NCBI GenBank assembly: GCA_025370075.1
Contig: CP073016.1
Location: 4,216,001 to 4,280,000 of the forward strand
DNA length: 64,000 nt
Reading direction: 5' to 3'
Source: Chryseotalea sp. WA131a
GTDB taxonomy: Bacteria; Bacteroidota; Bacteroidia; Cytophagales; Cyclobacteriaceae
Shown: positions 1 through 9,029 of the stretch, piece by piece
Layout: every line of letters begins with the position of its first letter
How positions within the stretch are numbered: position 1 is the first letter of the stretch
The notes under the pieces: model-generated
Database searches by the model: none
What the model was told of the DNA's origin: nothing
What the model saw: only the letters and a program-made list of their open reading frames with translations
Made by a program: the position numbers and the translations under genes

Positions 1-332
1 GATCTCATGCGCTCAACTTTAAATGGGTTGGCCGAAACGCTGGCATATACCGTGCATTTGATGTTTCTCTTGCGACAAGCATACGCCATCGCCTGACCAA
101 AATTTCCGGCACTGGCACATACCAAATGATCGTCAATAGATTGGCTTACCAACCAATCCGCCCCGCGCCCTTTAAAGGAGCGGATCGGGTTGATGGTTTC
201 TACTTTTAAAATCAGTTTACAACCTAGCAGCTTGCTCAATGGTTCACACTCGTATTGCGGACTATTGATAAATACAGGGTCAATGATGTGGTGGGCTTCT
301 TCAATTTGCGCGAGGGTAAGGCGGTGGTTCAT
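1..332 (-). CDS. PLP-dependent enzyme, threonine dehydratase type (partial, 3' end outside window)
   Basis: The first 332 bases read on the minus strand as the N-terminal 110 residues of a fold-type II pyridoxal-phosphate enzyme; the C-terminal part lies beyond the window. The Schiff-base lysine sits in the motif S-F-K-G-R-G (K54), and the phosphate-binding glycine-rich segment S-A-G-N-F-G-Q follows about 30 residues later. Both are typical of threonine/serine dehydratases (IlvA/TdcB class), which deaminate threonine to 2-oxobutyrate. The start ATG at 332-330 is the only one fitting the family's N-terminus. Whether it is the biosynthetic or catabolic form depends on a C-terminal ACT domain that is not visible. 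Confidence 0.8.
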   Translation of the reverse strand, partial: MNHRLTLAQIEEAHHIIDPVFINSPQYECEPLSKLLGCKLILKVETINPIRSFKGRGADWLVSQSIDDHLVCASAGNFGQAMAYACRKRNIKCTVYASVSANPFKVERMR

Positions 333-390
333 GCAGTAATGATAATTTGGAGAGCCCTAAAATTAGTTACTAATTTGTGAAATTAGGATA

Positions 391-446
391 GCCACAGATT
401 TGCAGATAAGGAAGAAAATTTCGGACTAAATCTGCGTATCCGTGGC
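391..446. repeat. Imperfect palindrome, possible dispersed intergenic repeat (copy A)
   Basis: An imperfect inverted repeat runs from GCCACAGATTTGCAGAT (391-407) to TCTGCGTATCCGTGGC (431-446). The wording resembles the hairpin at 12053-12124, which shares the end ATCCGTGGCAA. It lies between the divergent genes starting at 332 and 464, so it could also carry promoter elements. The repeat reading is inferred from only two copies in this window. Confidence 0.4.
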
Positions 447-463
447 AAAAAATACACTTCATC

Positions 464-1492
464 ATGAATAAATTTTCTGCTATTCTTCTGGCAACTTGCT
501 TCATAGCTTGCTCCCCAAAAATCAAAACTCTTTCAGTCCATTTCGATGAATCGCCCGTGCCACCGAAACCAGATTACAGCAATCCGAATCACTGGGCATC
601 GCTTCCAACCAAAAAAGATGCAGCCGATAGTATGCCGCTTAAATCGAATTTGAAAGATGAACAAGCTACCGCCAAGGCAGATGTATTTTTTATCCACCCC
701 ACAATTTTTACGTACACACCCACTGATCAATATCAATGGAACGGAGACGTGAACGACCAAGTGTTGAACACCAAAACCCAATTGAGCACGATTTTGAACC
801 AAGCAAGCATTTTCAACGGGTCGTGTAAAATTTACGCACCGAATTATCGGCAAGCGCATTATCATGCTTTCATCACCACCAACCGAGACGATGCCAAGCG
901 TGCGCTCGACTTAGCGTATGACGATGTGCGCACTGCCTTTGATTACTATTTAAAGAATTACAACAACGGCCGCCCCATTGTGATTGCGAGCCATAGTCAG
1001 GGTACGGTGCATGCGGAGCGATTGTTGAAAGAGTATTTTGATGGAAAGGAATTAAAAAACCAGTTGGTGATGGCCTACCTGGTTGGTCGTGCTGTTTCAC
1101 CCAACGCATTTGCGACCATCAAGCCAACCGAAAAGCCAGATGAGGTAGGCGTTTGGGCGAGTTGGTGCACGTTTGGAAGAGGATTTTATCCCAGCCGGTA
1201 CAACGATTACTACAAAGGCTCTCAATCTACTAATCCTTTGCTTTGGAGTTCGAGCAAAGAGTTTGCTTCTAAAGAATTAAACCTAGGTGGAGTGGGGTTA
1301 CATTTTACTTTTGCTCCGCAAGCAGCCGATGCGCAAAACCAAGATGGTATGCTATGGATTAACAAACCCTACATCCGTGGCCGGGCATTTGTAAAAAATA
1401 CCAATTGGCACCGTGCCGATATGAATTTATTTTGGATGAACATTCGAGAGAACGTGAAGCTGCGGATTGAAAAGCATTTTCAACCAAAGTAG
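464..1492 (+). CDS. DUF3089 family lipoprotein, alpha/beta-hydrolase-like
   Basis: A 342-residue exported lipoprotein. The N-terminus has a hydrophobic stretch and an SpII-type lipobox (ATCFIAC, cysteine at about residue 16). The body matches what I know of the DUF3089 family, with an alpha/beta-hydrolase nucleophile elbow S-H-S-Q-G (S178 the likely nucleophile) followed by an alpha helix. The family is thought to include esterases or lipases, but the substrate is unknown. It is monocistronic: the next gene is convergent and ends 10 bases away. Activity is inferred only from the elbow motif. Confidence 0.75.
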   Translation: MNKFSAILLATCFIACSPKIKTLSVHFDESPVPPKPDYSNPNHWASLPTKKDAADSMPLKSNLKDEQATAKADVFFIHPTIFTYTPTDQYQWNGDVNDQVLNTKTQLSTILNQASIFNGSCKIYAPNYRQAHYHAFITTNRDDAKRALDLAYDDVRTAFDYYLKNYNNGRPIVIASHSQGTVHAERLLKEYFDGKELKNQLVMAYLVGRAVSPNAFATIKPTEKPDEVGVWASWCTFGRGFYPSRYNDYYKGSQSTNPLLWSSSKEFASKELNLGGVGLHFTFAPQAADAQNQDGMLWINKPYIRGRAFVKNTNWHRADMNLFWMNIRENVKLRIEKHFQPK

Positions 1493-1501
1493 AAGAAAAA
1501 T

Positions 1502-1936
1502 TCAAATCTTCCTGCTCATGGTGAGCAACGTGTATTTTCCTACACTTTTTTGCCCCGACTCAGTGGTGTAGCCAAGGTGGGCATAAAATTTTTCGAGATA
1601 GGCGTGCGGGCTTAGACTAAGCTGCTTAAGTTTTTTCTCTTTGGCGATTTCTTCTAATTTCTTCACAATTTTTTTACCCAACTCCAAACCCCTAAAATCT
1701 TTGGCAACGGCAATGCGTGAAAGAATTCCATTTTCATATTGAATGGTCAATCGTCCGCTGGCAACGGGATGTCCATGTTCATCGCTTGCTAGTACGTGAA
1801 TGCTTTTAAGGTCTAAGCCATCCTTATCCAGTTCTTGTGGAATGCCCTGCTCGTTCACAAAAATTTCAAGGCGCATCTCATGCACGGCTTTCAGTTGTTC
1901 TTCCGATTGGGCGATAACAAAATGAATGTTATTCAT
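1502..1936 (-). CDS. GNAT family N-acetyltransferase
   Basis: A 144-residue protein with the Gcn5-related fold. It contains a strand with I-A-V-A-K-D-F-R-G followed by L-G-K-K-I-V-K-K-L, which is motif A (acetyl-CoA pyrophosphate loop), and a late motif B around Y-A-H-L-G-Y. The N-terminus (V-R/L-E-I-F-V-N-E-Q-G-I-P) resembles the ElaA/YjcF-like subgroup. Its start overlaps the stop of the upstream serine-hydrolase gene by 8 bases, so the two are probably translationally coupled. The acceptor substrate cannot be deduced. Confidence 0.85.
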   Translation of the reverse strand: MNNIHFVIAQSEEQLKAVHEMRLEIFVNEQGIPQELDKDGLDLKSIHVLASDEHGHPVASGRLTIQYENGILSRIAVAKDFRGLELGKKIVKKLEEIAKEKKLKQLSLSPHAYLEKFYAHLGYTTESGQKSVGKYTLLTMSRKI

Positions 1937-3041
1937 GAGCGACTAAGGCAATCAATGTATTTGTCAATGTTCTAAAATCTTTATGCGCATTGTTGTTGAG
2001 TATTACAATGGTTTTGTTCTTTTCAATAAACCGAACGATCACGGTTTTGTATCCCGGATTGTCACCTGTGTGCGACACGGTTTTTCCTAAAACAGGATGA
2101 TTGCTTAAATCCCATCCGAAACCGTAATTTGAGATGGAATCGTTTTTCAATTTCATGGGCGAAAATGCTTGTAGCTTCGATGAGTCATTCAGTATTTTTT
2201 GAGTATACAGGGCTTGGTCCCACTTTAATAAATCAGTAGTTGTGGAACTAATACGCCCTGGCCCTTTTCGATTGCCCAACCATATCGTGTAGTTGGAGGA
2301 AGGAAACGAGTCAGCCCTAACATAGCGTTGCGCTTCTTTTACATAAATATGACCCAGGGCAAAATTGATGATGGATGCTTTTTCGGATAGTGTGCGAATG
2401 TTGGTGGAGGTCATCGACAATGGTTTGAAAATCTCCTCGCGGCACATCTCAATAAAATCACGGCCACTTGCTTTTTCGGCAATACTTGCCAACAACACAT
2501 AACCCGTGTTGCTGTATTCATATTTTTCTTCTGGCTCAAAAGATTTTGGTGGGTGGAATTTGATGAGATACTCGATTATGTCTGTGTTGTTGGCCACTTT
2601 CGATTTATCCCAATGTTCATCCATAATGGCTTGGTAATCGGGCAACCCCGAAGTATGTGTGAGCAAATGACGAATGGTGATGTTGGGATAGGGAATTCCT
2701 TTTAGGTATTTGTCCATGGTGTCATCATAGGCAAGTGCCCCTTTTTCGTGCAACATTTGAATAATGGCTGCAGTAAATTGTTTGGACACGGAAGCCAGTT
2801 CGAAAATGGTAGTGGTATCATTGGGCTCTTTGGTTTCAAAGTTTCGATATCCAAACGCTTGGTGATAAATGGGTTTGCCTTTGTCTGCCACCAACAACAC
2901 ACCACTAAAGTCGGGTATGGTTTGCATCACCGAATCTATTTTTTCAGAAGTTGTGAGATGTTTCTTTTCAGCATTTTGGCCACATGAAAAAAGTAGAAAT
3001 GTCAGGGCAAGGGTACCGATTAGTTTTACAGGTATGTTCAT
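1929..3041 (-). CDS. Serine hydrolase lipoprotein, beta-lactamase / class C PBP family
   Basis: A 370-residue lipoprotein (lipobox F-L-L-F-S-C, C20) of the beta-lactamase-related serine hydrolase family. The catalytic triad motifs are in order: S-V-S-K (S84, K87), Y-S-N (Y176-N178) and a late H-T-G in the segment V-S-H-T-G-D-N-P-G-Y. Relatives include D-aminopeptidases, esterases and penicillin-binding-like proteins; true beta-lactamase activity is not implied. It is first in a two-gene operon with the GNAT gene, whose start it overlaps. It is divergent from rsmG. Confidence 0.85.
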   Translation of the reverse strand: MNIPVKLIGTLALTFLLFSCGQNAEKKHLTTSEKIDSVMQTIPDFSGVLLVADKGKPIYHQAFGYRNFETKEPNDTTTIFELASVSKQFTAAIIQMLHEKGALAYDDTMDKYLKGIPYPNITIRHLLTHTSGLPDYQAIMDEHWDKSKVANNTDIIEYLIKFHPPKSFEPEEKYEYSNTGYVLLASIAEKASGRDFIEMCREEIFKPLSMTSTNIRTLSEKASIINFALGHIYVKEAQRYVRADSFPSSNYTIWLGNRKGPGRISSTTTDLLKWDQALYTQKILNDSSKLQAFSPMKLKNDSISNYGFGWDLSNHPVLGKTVSHTGDNPGYKTVIVRFIEKNKTIVILNNNAHKDFRTLTNTLIALVAHE

Positions 3042-3091
3042 TTTACTTTTGCTTCGTTTAAGTCAAAATCGACAAGTAAATTTAATAAAAC

Positions 3092-3727
3092 ATGCAAGAC
3101 GCTTCCATTATTTCGCACTATTTCCCTGAAATCACTTCCCACCAGAAAGAGCAATTTGAAAAATTAGGTCCCTTGTATCGTGAGTGGAATGAAAAGATTA
3201 ATGTGATTTCCCGCAAGGATATTGACAATCTGTACATCAATCATATTCTTCACTCCTTGGCCATTGCAAAAATTATTCAATTCAAACCCAATACGTCTAT
3301 TTTGGATGTCGGCACGGGCGGGGGCTTTCCGGGTATTCCGCTGGCTATTTTATTTCCGAAGGCTGAATTTCACTTGGTGGATTCTATCGGTAAGAAAATA
3401 ACGGTAGTGAACGAAGTGGCTCAAGCAATAGGTTTAGAGAATGTGAATGCCGACCAAATTCGTGCCGAGCAGCTAAAACACAAATATGATTTTGTAGTAA
3501 GTAGAGCGGTGACCAGGATGAAAGAATTTTATGGATGGATTCACCAAAAAATCAAAGCGGATTCCTTTCATACACTTGATAATGGGATTTTGTATTTGAA
3601 GGGTGGGGAGTTAGATGAAGAAATGAATGAGCTAAAAAGACGTTACAGTTTGTATGACCTGACTGATTATTTTAAAGAAGATTTTTTTCAAACCAAGAAG
3701 GTAGTGTATATGCCGGTGTTTAATTAA
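3092..3727 (+). CDS. rsmG: 16S rRNA (guanine-N7) methyltransferase RsmG
   Basis: A 211-residue class I SAM-dependent methyltransferase. RsmG methylates N7 of G527 (E. coli numbering) in 16S rRNA. The SAM-binding motif L-D-V-G-T-G-G-G-F-P-G-I-P is at residues 71-83, and the RsmG signature V-S-R-A-V follows (V-V-S-R-A-V-T-R-M). Length and full-length similarity are normal. The start ATG lies 50 bases from the divergent lipoprotein gene. In this phylum it usually stands alone, away from the gidA/parAB cluster, as here. Confidence 0.93.
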   Translation: MQDASIISHYFPEITSHQKEQFEKLGPLYREWNEKINVISRKDIDNLYINHILHSLAIAKIIQFKPNTSILDVGTGGGFPGIPLAILFPKAEFHLVDSIGKKITVVNEVAQAIGLENVNADQIRAEQLKHKYDFVVSRAVTRMKEFYGWIHQKIKADSFHTLDNGILYLKGGELDEEMNELKRRYSLYDLTDYFKEDFFQTKKVVYMPVFN

Positions 3728-3778
3728 TGCCGTATCATTTGGCTTCAGGCTGTATGCCTCAAGCTGTGAGTTATGTGA

Positions 3779-4171
3779 TTAGACTTGCTCACCCAAAAAC
3801 AATCCGACATAAGTAGCAGAAAGACATAAGAATAAACTCGAAGCAATGTATAGTGTTGATGAAAGATGAAATCCATTCTGAATAAGCGAAATAGTTTCAA
3901 CGCTAAAAGTAGAAAACGTACTAAAGCCACCACAAAAGCCTATCACCCAAAAAATACGCGCATTCGGTGAGATGATTTGCTTGTGGTCGGCCAGCCCGAT
4001 GACGAGACCAACGACCAAGCAGGCTATCGCATTCACCACAAATGTCCCCCACGGAAAGGGTTGTTGATGAAGTGAGTTTATCCATTTTCCCAACGTAAAC
4101 CGTACCACGCTTCCCAACCCGCCACCGAAGAAAATCAAAGCTATTTCGCGCATCTGTTTTAAATTTATCAA
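3779..4171 (-). CDS. crcB: Fluoride efflux channel CrcB (Fluc)
   Basis: A 130-residue membrane protein with four predicted membrane segments. It has the Fluc signatures G-G-G-L-G-S-V-V-R-F (residues 16-25), a polar V-N-A-I-A segment (about residues 46-50) in the pore region, and G-F-C-G-G-F-S-T-F-S-T-F-S (78-90), which holds the phenylalanine box and sodium-site backbone. Fluc channels are dual-topology dimers that let fluoride leave the cell. I saw no fluoride riboswitch upstream; fabD begins about 20 bases away and is read the same way. Start could also be M7. Confidence 0.93.
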   Translation of the reverse strand: MINLKQMREIALIFFGGGLGSVVRFTLGKWINSLHQQPFPWGTFVVNAIACLVVGLVIGLADHKQIISPNARIFWVIGFCGGFSTFSTFSVETISLIQNGFHLSSTLYIASSLFLCLSATYVGLFLGEQV

Positions 4172-4189
4172 CTACCACTTGCCAGCCAC

Positions 4190-5065
4190 CTATAAACTTC
4201 CAGCTTCAGTTTGTGGAGCAATTTTCTTAACAAGCCCTTGAAGTACTTTTCCGGGGCCACATTCCACAAAAGAAACCGCACCATCTTTTACCATGTTTTG
4301 AACCGATTGTGTCCAGCGCACAGGTGCAGTCAATTGACTGATCAAATTTTTCTTGATGACGTTCGTATCAGTGGAGGGAAGCCCATTCACATTTTGATAA
4401 ACCGGACAAATAGGTGTGTGAAAAGAAGTGGCTTCAATAGCGGCTGCTAGTTCTTCGCGGGCAGGTTCCATCAAGGGTGAGTGAAACGCACCACCCACTT
4501 GCAAGGGAAGTGCGCGTTTGGCTCCTGCGGCTTTAAGTTTCTCGCAAGCAATTTCAATTCCTTTCATCGAACCTGAAATCACCAATTGGCCGGGGCAATT
4601 ATAATTAGCCGCTACCACAATTTCTTCTGTTATCGAAGCGCAGATATCTTCTACCACTTTATCGTCTAAGCCTAAAATAGCCGCCATGGTAGAAGGATTT
4701 ATTTCGCAGGCTCGTTGCATGGCCAACGCCCGTTTTGAAACGAGGCGAAGCGCATCTTCGAAACGCAAGGTCTTGTTGACAACCAATGATGAGAACTCTC
4801 CTAACGAATGACCGGCTACCATGTTGGGTTGAACGGAATCTTGTGCCAACGCAATGGCAACAGAATGAATGAATACCGCTGGTTGTGTTACTTTGGTTTG
4901 CTTGAGCTCATCAGCCGAGCCGGTAAACATAATTTCTGTGATGTTGAAACCCAATATGCCATTGGCAGAATCAAAAAGTTGCTTGGCTACGGGATTGGCA
5001 TAGTAAATATCTTTGCCCATGCCTGTAAACTGTGCGCCTTGCCCGGGGAAAATAAATGCTTTCAT
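4190..5065 (-). CDS. fabD: Malonyl-CoA:ACP transacylase FabD
   Basis: A 291-residue enzyme that transfers malonyl groups from CoA to acyl carrier protein for fatty acid synthesis. Visible landmarks are G-Q-G-A-Q (8-12, oxyanion hole), the nucleophile motif G-H-S-L-G-E (S87), and the catalytic histidine in G-G-A-F-H-S-P-L-M (H195). The length is slightly under the usual 300-315 but complete. It is not in a fab cluster here; crcB lies 18 bases downstream on the same strand. Confidence 0.95.
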   Translation of the reverse strand: MKAFIFPGQGAQFTGMGKDIYYANPVAKQLFDSANGILGFNITEIMFTGSADELKQTKVTQPAVFIHSVAIALAQDSVQPNMVAGHSLGEFSSLVVNKTLRFEDALRLVSKRALAMQRACEINPSTMAAILGLDDKVVEDICASITEEIVVAANYNCPGQLVISGSMKGIEIACEKLKAAGAKRALPLQVGGAFHSPLMEPAREELAAAIEATSFHTPICPVYQNVNGLPSTDTNVIKKNLISQLTAPVRWTQSVQNMVKDGAVSFVECGPGKVLQGLVKKIAPQTEAGSL

Positions 5066-5143
5066 TATTTAGATTTTTGATTTAAGATGTTTGATTTACG
5101 ATTTAACCAGTCAAATCTAAATTCTAAAATCCTAAATCTAAAA
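5066..5143. repeat. AT-rich degenerate word repeat
   Basis: The spacer upstream of fabD is made of variants of the words GATTTTAGATTT / AAATCTAAAATCC (for example 5106-5150). Similar spacers lie at 40965-41030 and 53320-53350. No gene is apparent. Confidence 0.35.
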
Positions 5144-5563
5144 TCAATCTTTAAAGCGAGCCTTCACTTCTGGGGTGGGGATCATGCATTCTTGCTTTTT
5201 GCCAAACCACTTGTAGCGGTTGTGTGCTACCCAATCATACACTCTATTTCGAACAAAAGTTGGAATGATGATAAGGCCATACAGTAATGGCCAAAGTCCT
5301 GATAGGCCTCTGCAGATTTCGAGCACGGCCGTGCTTTTTTGGAAAAGCTTTCCATTCTTTAGAAGCAAAATTGTATTGAGCTCTTGGGTAGCGTAAGGGA
5401 ATCCATTCAGTTTCTGCTGGGCATAGTCGGATTGCAATGGCGCAAAATTGAATTTCCCTTTTTTATCGTGGCGAATAACAAACAGCACGGACTGATTGCA
5501 TAGGTTGCAGACACCATCAAAAAAAATGATCGGCTTCGAATTTAGCGAATCAGTTGCACCCAT
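5144..5563 (-). CDS. DCC-family thiol-disulfide oxidoreductase-like protein (DUF393)
   Basis: A 139-residue protein of the DCC family, named for the N-terminal motif D-G-V-C-N-L-C (D16-C22), preceded by the usual P-I-I-F-F. The family has a thioredoxin-like fold with a CxxC, and redox function is predicted but not well shown. The protein has one hydrophobic stretch (L-Y-G-L-I-I-I-P) and ends in a basic tail. Its start overlaps the end of the large type IX cargo gene by 22 bases, an unusual pairing probably due only to gene packing. Confidence 0.85.
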   Translation of the reverse strand: MGATDSLNSKPIIFFDGVCNLCNQSVLFVIRHDKKGKFNFAPLQSDYAQQKLNGFPYATQELNTILLLKNGKLFQKSTAVLEICRGLSGLWPLLYGLIIIPTFVRNRVYDWVAHNRYKWFGKKQECMIPTPEVKARFKD

Positions 5564-8469
5564 CCTTTGATGGTTTTATTTTGTTTGGATGGGTCTACTA
5601 CATTAAATGTTACTTGCGCTTCGTAATAATAAGTACCGGTAGCCAATTCTGTTTTGTTATTATCGCGGCCATCCCAATCAATGTAGATGGTTCGCTCGCC
5701 ACCAGACTCATACGTATACACCGTTCCGCCCCATCGATTGTAGACTTTAAAAACTACTTTTTGAACAAAACGTGCGCAGCGATTCTGCAGATCACTTATT
5801 TGACCCTCTGATAAAGAACTGCCATTGCATGATTTATTTCCTTCTTTGATCACCCGTGTGCTAAAGGCACTGAACAAATCGTTGCAGCCATCTCCATTGG
5901 GTGTAAACACATTGGGTAATTCATAGTAAGGGCAATTGTCAAAACAGAACTGTTCGCTTAATTCACTTTCATTACCCGCTCGGTCTACTGCACTTATCTT
6001 ATAACATCCAGCGAAAGACGGAATCCCTTTGTGTTCAAATACCGTATCCGTCACTACATCTGGCAACTTTACAAAATCGCCACCTACTTTTGAGGCGTAA
6101 TAAATGTTATAACTTTTGATGTCCAGTTTGCAATCTGGATCAAACGGTCTTCGCCACCTAAGCACGTTCGTAAAAGAATTGGAATCTGCACATGGATTAT
6201 TGGCGGGTTTACTGCAATCAGTTCCTTGTAAATCTGTAGCAAATGATGGCTTACAAGGCGGCTCTTTATCATCTGGGATGGCGCAGGTGATTTGCGAAAA
6301 GTTTTCTAGCGGTGCTTGGATTTTAGGGTTGCCATACGAGCCACGCGTTTTCACTACATAACAGTACTCTTGCCCATTCGTTAGTTTCACTCCGTTAAAC
6401 GCTCCCAATACCTGTCCGGAGTCGACATACGCAAATCTACGTTGATTCACGTTTAGGTCAGCAATCTTGGTGAGTTGACTTAGATCTGTAGAAGTACTAG
6501 GAACTCGGTAGATTTCATGAATGGGATACTGCGAGGTGTTGTTAGACCAAGGCACTACCGCAGCCCATGTGAGGCGGATTTGCTCAAACTCTGGTTTCGC
6601 CTCTAACCGCACGGAAGAAGCGGTAGCAGAAGAGTCTAGCTGAACGCCACTATTGGTAAAAGATAGCACGCGATAATTATAAATAATATCCCGGGTATTG
6701 ATGGCGTTATCTACGGCAGTAGAGTCAGTGATAAAGCCAGGAAATGTTTCTACAATTTTATTTCTTCCTGAAAAACCCTCCGCCCGATAGAGTTTAAATT
6801 TGTAAGGGGCATTAGTCGCCTTATTGGGATCTTCAAAGGGCGAGCGCCATTTTACCGTAATCCGACCATCCGATTGCGATGCACCGTTGGCCGTTCTGGT
6901 AGAAGTTTTATCAACTGTAACATTGGTTATTATAGCCCGTGTAATCGGAAAGGGTGGAATACAAATTTCTTGCGATACATAGCTTACTCCACCTTGGGGT
7001 TGAGGGAATACCGCCACCAGGCGGTAGCAATATTGCGCACCAGGAGAAAGTCCAATATCGGTGTGTTGGGTTGTGCCGATCGGAAGAGTTTTAATTTTAG
7101 TATAGCCTAAGAAATCCGGTATACCCGTAACACAAGGAGGTGGCGTGTACGGGAATTGGCCCACTCTTCGATATACTTCCATGGATACAGCTTTTACGGC
7201 ACATGTGTAAGAGTCCCATTTCAGTTGAGCTGATCGGCTGGGTACATCAAGGGTAGCCGTTTGCCACTTTGGTGCAGGGCCTACCACTCTAATGTTCCAT
7301 GTTTTAAATTGTACCAGCGAAGGCCCTCGGCTGGATCGATCGCTAATCTTGAAAACTACTTGATAGGGTTGGTCTTTTATATGCTCGCATTTTGTCGCCC
7401 ATTGAAATTTCAAAATTGCATCTTTAGTAGAGCTGGTGAATTGTGTAAATGCTTGATTGGGTTTGCTCAAATTAGGACTATACCAAACCGCAGGTGAAGG
7501 ATTTACAATAAAAGCTTGCGAAAAGGCTTCAATCTTTACGCTGTCAAAATCCGGGTCGGTGCCAAAAATATCTTCGTTAATTACTGTACCGGCTTCTACG
7601 CAAATATCGGGAGGTACACGCAACTCAGGGCGCTTGTTCAAACAGTCTTCAATAATAATCTGCATGTCGCGCGTTACATATCCAATCTGTTTAAAAACAC
7701 CACCAATTTTTCGCCATTGAATAACTTTGAAAGCGATGTTGTATTCTCCCGGTGCTCCCGGAGCGTTCCACAGAATAGTTCCCGTTCGAGGATTTATGGT
7801 AAAGGTTGGTGCCCCGTTTTGTGTTTCGTTGGCCTTGCCATAGTCAATACCGATTCGATCATAAAAGTCTTTGTCATTTGGCTCTCTATAACCATTAACG
7901 GGTATGTTCTTCTCTTGTTTGGGCACTACAAATTCATAGGAGAGAGAATCCCCGTCTGGATCGTATGCTCCTGGGTTATGATACCAAGCCCCGCCAGTGC
8001 AACCTCTATCAATCGGGGGTACCAACAAACGCGGACTATTATCGCATCCTATGAATGGGTCAATGATAATGGCGGTCTCTAAATAGAATTGTGTATTTAC
8101 CGAGTTGTTCATATTTAAAATATTCGCGTTTCGGTTTCGCTCTTTGTAGCTGATGATGTAATAACCCGCCCCAGGAAATGTGTGTGGGGTGGAGTACTGG
8201 ACAAAACCAATACCGGGCGCGAAAGGAGTATTATCAATAGGGGGTGTTCGATCAGGAGTCGATCCATCTCCAAAATCCAGAATACCATCACTGAATTTTA
8301 CAGGTGACCCTGTGTTGGTATACGCAGTAATGGTAATTGTAAATGTTAAGCCATTGCAGCTATTGCGTGTTACGGTGATTTCACCCGCACGCAAGTGGGT
8401 GGCCCACGCTTCTGCTCGAATGATTAGCAATCCAACTACAACAATTGAAAAAATTTTCCAAAACTTCAT
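5542..8469 (-). CDS. Secreted multidomain protein with type B T9SS C-terminal (gliding motility-associated) domain
   Basis: A roughly 975-residue exported protein. The start chosen is M-K-F-W-K-I-F (8469), giving a clean signal peptide; an upstream ATG at 8487 would add six residues. The N-terminal third has PKD-like repeats (D-F-G-D-G-S-T and D-P-D-G-D-S-L-S-Y-E-F motifs), and the middle carries fibronectin type III-like segments (Y-R-L-V-A-V-F, S-Y-N-I-Y-Y-A). The last 100 residues hold the N-V-F-T-P-N-G-D-G-C-N-D-L-F signature and W-D-G-R-D-N-N motif of the type B type IX sorting domain. Such proteins are exported across the outer membrane and act in adhesion or as cell-surface structures. 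No catalytic domain was recognised. Confidence 0.88.
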   Translation of the reverse strand: MKFWKIFSIVVVGLLIIRAEAWATHLRAGEITVTRNSCNGLTFTITITAYTNTGSPVKFSDGILDFGDGSTPDRTPPIDNTPFAPGIGFVQYSTPHTFPGAGYYIISYKERNRNANILNMNNSVNTQFYLETAIIIDPFIGCDNSPRLLVPPIDRGCTGGAWYHNPGAYDPDGDSLSYEFVVPKQEKNIPVNGYREPNDKDFYDRIGIDYGKANETQNGAPTFTINPRTGTILWNAPGAPGEYNIAFKVIQWRKIGGVFKQIGYVTRDMQIIIEDCLNKRPELRVPPDICVEAGTVINEDIFGTDPDFDSVKIEAFSQAFIVNPSPAVWYSPNLSKPNQAFTQFTSSTKDAILKFQWATKCEHIKDQPYQVVFKISDRSSRGPSLVQFKTWNIRVVGPAPKWQTATLDVPSRSAQLKWDSYTCAVKAVSMEVYRRVGQFPYTPPPCVTGIPDFLGYTKIKTLPIGTTQHTDIGLSPGAQYCYRLVAVFPQPQGGVSYVSQEICIPPFPITRAIITNVTVDKTSTRTANGASQSDGRITVKWRSPFEDPNKATNAPYKFKLYRAEGFSGRNKIVETFPGFITDSTAVDNAINTRDIIYNYRVLSFTNSGVQLDSSATASSVRLEAKPEFEQIRLTWAAVVPWSNNTSQYPIHEIYRVPSTSTDLSQLTKIADLNVNQRRFAYVDSGQVLGAFNGVKLTNGQEYCYVVKTRGSYGNPKIQAPLENFSQITCAIPDDKEPPCKPSFATDLQGTDCSKPANNPCADSNSFTNVLRWRRPFDPDCKLDIKSYNIYYASKVGGDFVKLPDVVTDTVFEHKGIPSFAGCYKISAVDRAGNESELSEQFCFDNCPYYELPNVFTPNGDGCNDLFSAFSTRVIKEGNKSCNGSSLSEGQISDLQNRCARFVQKVVFKVYNRWGGTVYTYESGGERTIYIDWDGRDNNKTELATGTYYYEAQVTFNVVDPSKQNKTIKGWVQLIR

Positions 8470-8628
8470 ATGGCTCCGGTTAGTCAATCAAAAATACAAC
8501 ATTATTGAACATCAATTAGTTAATCTGAAACAACAAAAAATGTAATCTTAACTTCATAAACGATGTTTTAAACAGAATATTCCTTAAACCTATCTAACTT
8601 TTACGAGTCAAAGGGACAAAACTTGAAT

Positions 8629-8942
8629 ATGGTATCGCGCAGGGCATTTTTAAAGGCAGGAGGATTAACCCTTTTTGGGGTAGTGGCGGTGTACCCGGTT
8701 TTATAGCCCGTGCTGCTAGCCAATCTAAAAGTCTATTTCCCTACAAAAAGAACAATGTACTGGTTTGCATCTTTCAGCGGTGTGTCATGGATGGCCTGAT
8801 GGCTGTTACTCCGTTTACCGATCCTTTTTTGAAAGATTTGTGCTCTAGCTTGTACTCAAAAAAATCCACCTTTCGTGATAGCTTGATGGTAAGTAAAGTG
8901 GTGGTGGTTATTATAGGTTCTCTGGAGTTTCAGAGGAGGTGA
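8629..8942 (+). pseudogene. DUF1501 family protein remnant, frameshifted and truncated
   Basis: The reading from ATG 8629 starts M-V-S-R-R-A-F-L-K-A-G-G-L, a twin-arginine-type N-terminus, and hits a stop at 8704-8706. In the next frame, from about 8691, the text continues V-P-G-F-I-A-R-A-A-S-Q-S-K and then L-V-C-I-F-Q-R-C-V-M-D-G-L-M-A-V-T-P-F-T-D, which is the conserved start of DUF1501 proteins (usually about 400 residues or more). A single-base loss around 8680-8690 explains the shift. Homology ends near 8860 and the frame closes at 8942, so most of the gene is deleted. The usual DUF1800 partner gene is absent. Confidence 0.8.
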
Positions 8943-9029
8943 ACGATCGTATATGAAGTTGAAATGGCCTGGGCATAGATTGCAATCTACTCTCTGTGTT
9001 TTCACCCAATTTCCTACCATCTTTACAGC
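8943..9029. other. Intergenic stretch after the DUF1501 remnant
   Basis: No open frame or RNA signal was recognised here. The spacer between 8470 and 8628 also holds no gene; it would contain the promoter of the large minus-strand gene. Confidence 0.4.

Noticed and set aside
7516..8082. 188-aa plus-strand frame
   Set aside because: It lies entirely inside the minus-strand type IX cargo gene, has shadow-like composition and no recognisable domain.
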